Shown here piece by piece: positions 4,159 through 5,164 of a stretch of DNA of 5,164 bases (the first letter of the stretch is position 1; each line of letters begins with the position of its first letter). Under the pieces are notes generated by a model that searched no databases, was not told the DNA's origin, and worked only from the letters and a program-made list of their open reading frames with translations. The position numbers were made by a program, and so were the translations under genes. Source of the DNA: Rhodococcus sp. (in: high G+C Gram-positive bacteria) (GTDB taxonomy: Bacteria > Actinomycetota > Actinomycetes > Mycobacteriales > Mycobacteriaceae); the NCBI GenBank assembly GCA_012515885.1, contig JAAYXN010000090.1, positions 1 through 5,164 on the forward strand, read 5' to 3'.

Positions 4159-5164
4159 CCTCAACTTCTGCCGATAACACTTCAGGGTCCACACCCTCGG
4201 TGCTGCGCCGCCGCACGTTTCTCGCTGGCGCCGCTGCCGTTGGAGGCGCGGCGGGTGCTCTTGCGCTCCCCCAGTTAGCGCAGGCGTCACCGCGTTCGTT
4301 CGATGCTGACGTGTACGTCCTCGTTGTCGACGGCATGCGCCCCGACGAACTGCGCAGCGACCTCACCCCGACGCTTACCGCGCTAGCGGATGCGGGCACG
4401 CGGTATTCACGCGCTCAGGCCATCGATGTCGCCGAGACTCTGCCCAACCACGCCGCGATGATGACGGGCGTGTACCCCGACCGCTCGGGTGTGCCGGTCA
4501 ACAAGATTTACGACCGTGAACTCGGCACAACCCGCGACCTCGACCGCGCTGATGACCTGTGGGCGTCCACCCTCCTCGATCGCGTGCGCGACGAATGTGG
4601 CCTCACGACAGCGAGCGTCCTGTCGAAGCACTACCTGCATGGGCTGTTCGGAGATCGCGCGTCGGTGGTGTGGGATCCCGCGCCGCTGATCCCCGGTACC
4701 GAACATGCTCCGGATCAGTTCACGATGGACGCCCTCATCCGCATTGTTGATGAGCACCGACCGCGCTTGACGTTCGTCAACCTCGGCGACGTCGACCGTG
4801 TCGGACACCTGGACTTCTCGGGGCCTTCGGCTCGCATCGCCCGTACCGCTGCTGTGCGTGGCGCTGACGCACAGGTGCAGCGGTTTGTGACGCACCTGCG
4901 CAGCCGGGGATTGTGGGAGCGCAGCATCCTCGTCGTGCTTGCCGATCACTCCATGGACTGGTCGGTGCCCACCGAAATGGTGAACCTTTCGCGCGTCCTC
5001 AATGTCGACCCGCTATTGGCAGGCAATCTTGCGGTGGCGCAAAACGGCGGCGCGGAAACTATCTATTACACCGGTGACCCCGCAGGCCGCAGCGCAGCGA
5101 TTGATCGCATCATTGAGATCGCACTGGCCACCGTCGGTGTCCAGTCGGCGGTGCCGGTGTCCAC
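4155..5164 (+). CDS. Type I phosphodiesterase/nucleotide pyrophosphatase-family protein, Tat-exported (cut by right window edge)
   Basis: Extracytoplasmic phosphoesterase of the alkaline phosphatase superfamily, closest in motif pattern to nucleotide pyrophosphatases/phosphodiesterases. The 336 residues present stay open to base 5164. A single twin-arginine motif RRRTFLAG (18-25) is followed by an Ala/Gly-rich hydrophobic stretch and a likely cleavage site AQA|SP after residue 44. Expected two-metal residues are visible: Asp59 in VVDGMRPDE, nucleophile Thr95 in ETLPNHAAMMTGVYP (94-108), Asp214 and His218 in GDVDRVGH (211-218), Asp264 and His265 in LADHSMD (262-268). The last metal-binding His would lie beyond the window. 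The start ATG at 4155 overlaps the phoD stop and has GGAG upstream. The exact substrate (nucleotides, phosphodiesters, phospholipid head groups) cannot be told from sequence. The pairing with phoD suggests joint release of phosphate from organic esters. Base composition and the ordinary Tat signal contrast with the repeat-laden one of its neighbour. Confidence 0.9.
   Translation, partial: MTSTSADNTSGSTPSVLRRRTFLAGAAAVGGAAGALALPQLAQASPRSFDADVYVLVVDGMRPDELRSDLTPTLTALADAGTRYSRAQAIDVAETLPNHAAMMTGVYPDRSGVPVNKIYDRELGTTRDLDRADDLWASTLLDRVRDECGLTTASVLSKHYLHGLFGDRASVVWDPAPLIPGTEHAPDQFTMDALIRIVDEHRPRLTFVNLGDVDRVGHLDFSGPSARIARTAAVRGADAQVQRFVTHLRSRGLWERSILVVLADHSMDWSVPTEMVNLSRVLNVDPLLAGNLAVAQNGGAETIYYTGDPAGRSAAIDRIIEIALATVGVQSAVPVS

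Noticed and set aside
4407..4949. 180-codon minus-strand frame
   Set aside because: Antisense to the second phosphoesterase gene, whose motifs (ETLPNH, DRVGH, ADHSM) establish the coding strand.

Overview
The window is GC-rich bacterial chromosome, most likely from an actinobacterium of the Mycobacteriales (Corynebacterium/Mycobacterium relatives). The evidence is the alanyl-tRNA synthetase N-terminus, which reads like recalled mycobacterial and corynebacterial sequences (start QTHEIRRRF, motif CVRTLDIEEVGITTRHNTFF), the rarA–alaS adjacency, GTG start codons, and genes that seem to lack Shine-Dalgarno sites. Genus and species cannot be assigned from this alone.

Left half, minus strand: the first 202 codons of alaS (running off the left edge) lie downstream of a complete rarA/mgsA gene for a replication-recombination AAA+ ATPase. 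The 106-base gap between them contains an 8-bp inverted repeat and a clear alaS ribosome binding site. This is ordinary housekeeping DNA.

Middle: a divergent intergenic region of about 230 bases separates rarA from the rightward genes. It holds a promoter-like sequence placed so that the phoD transcript could begin at its GTG codon, motifs resembling actinobacterial Pho boxes, and a six-codon open frame with a very good Shine-Dalgarno site.

Right half, plus strand: two secreted phosphoesterase genes overlap by ATGA and probably form one transcriptional unit. The first is a PhoD-type alkaline phosphatase/phosphodiesterase. The second, cut by the right edge, belongs to the type I phosphodiesterase/nucleotide pyrophosphatase (alkaline phosphatase superfamily) group. 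Both have Tat signal peptides, so they would be exported folded and could release phosphate from organic phosphoesters outside the membrane.

The standout feature is at the start of phoD. A 27-bp in-frame tandem repeat, present three times, triplicates the twin-arginine motif (SRRGFFR three times, nine residues apart). Each DNA unit is also a short GC-rich hairpin followed by seven T residues, like an intrinsic terminator lying inside the coding sequence. Neighbouring units can also pair with each other, giving alternative folds. The array could therefore act as a variable-number repeat, a transcription attenuator, a slippage switch, or an unusual multi-motif Tat signal. None of these roles is proven by sequence alone.
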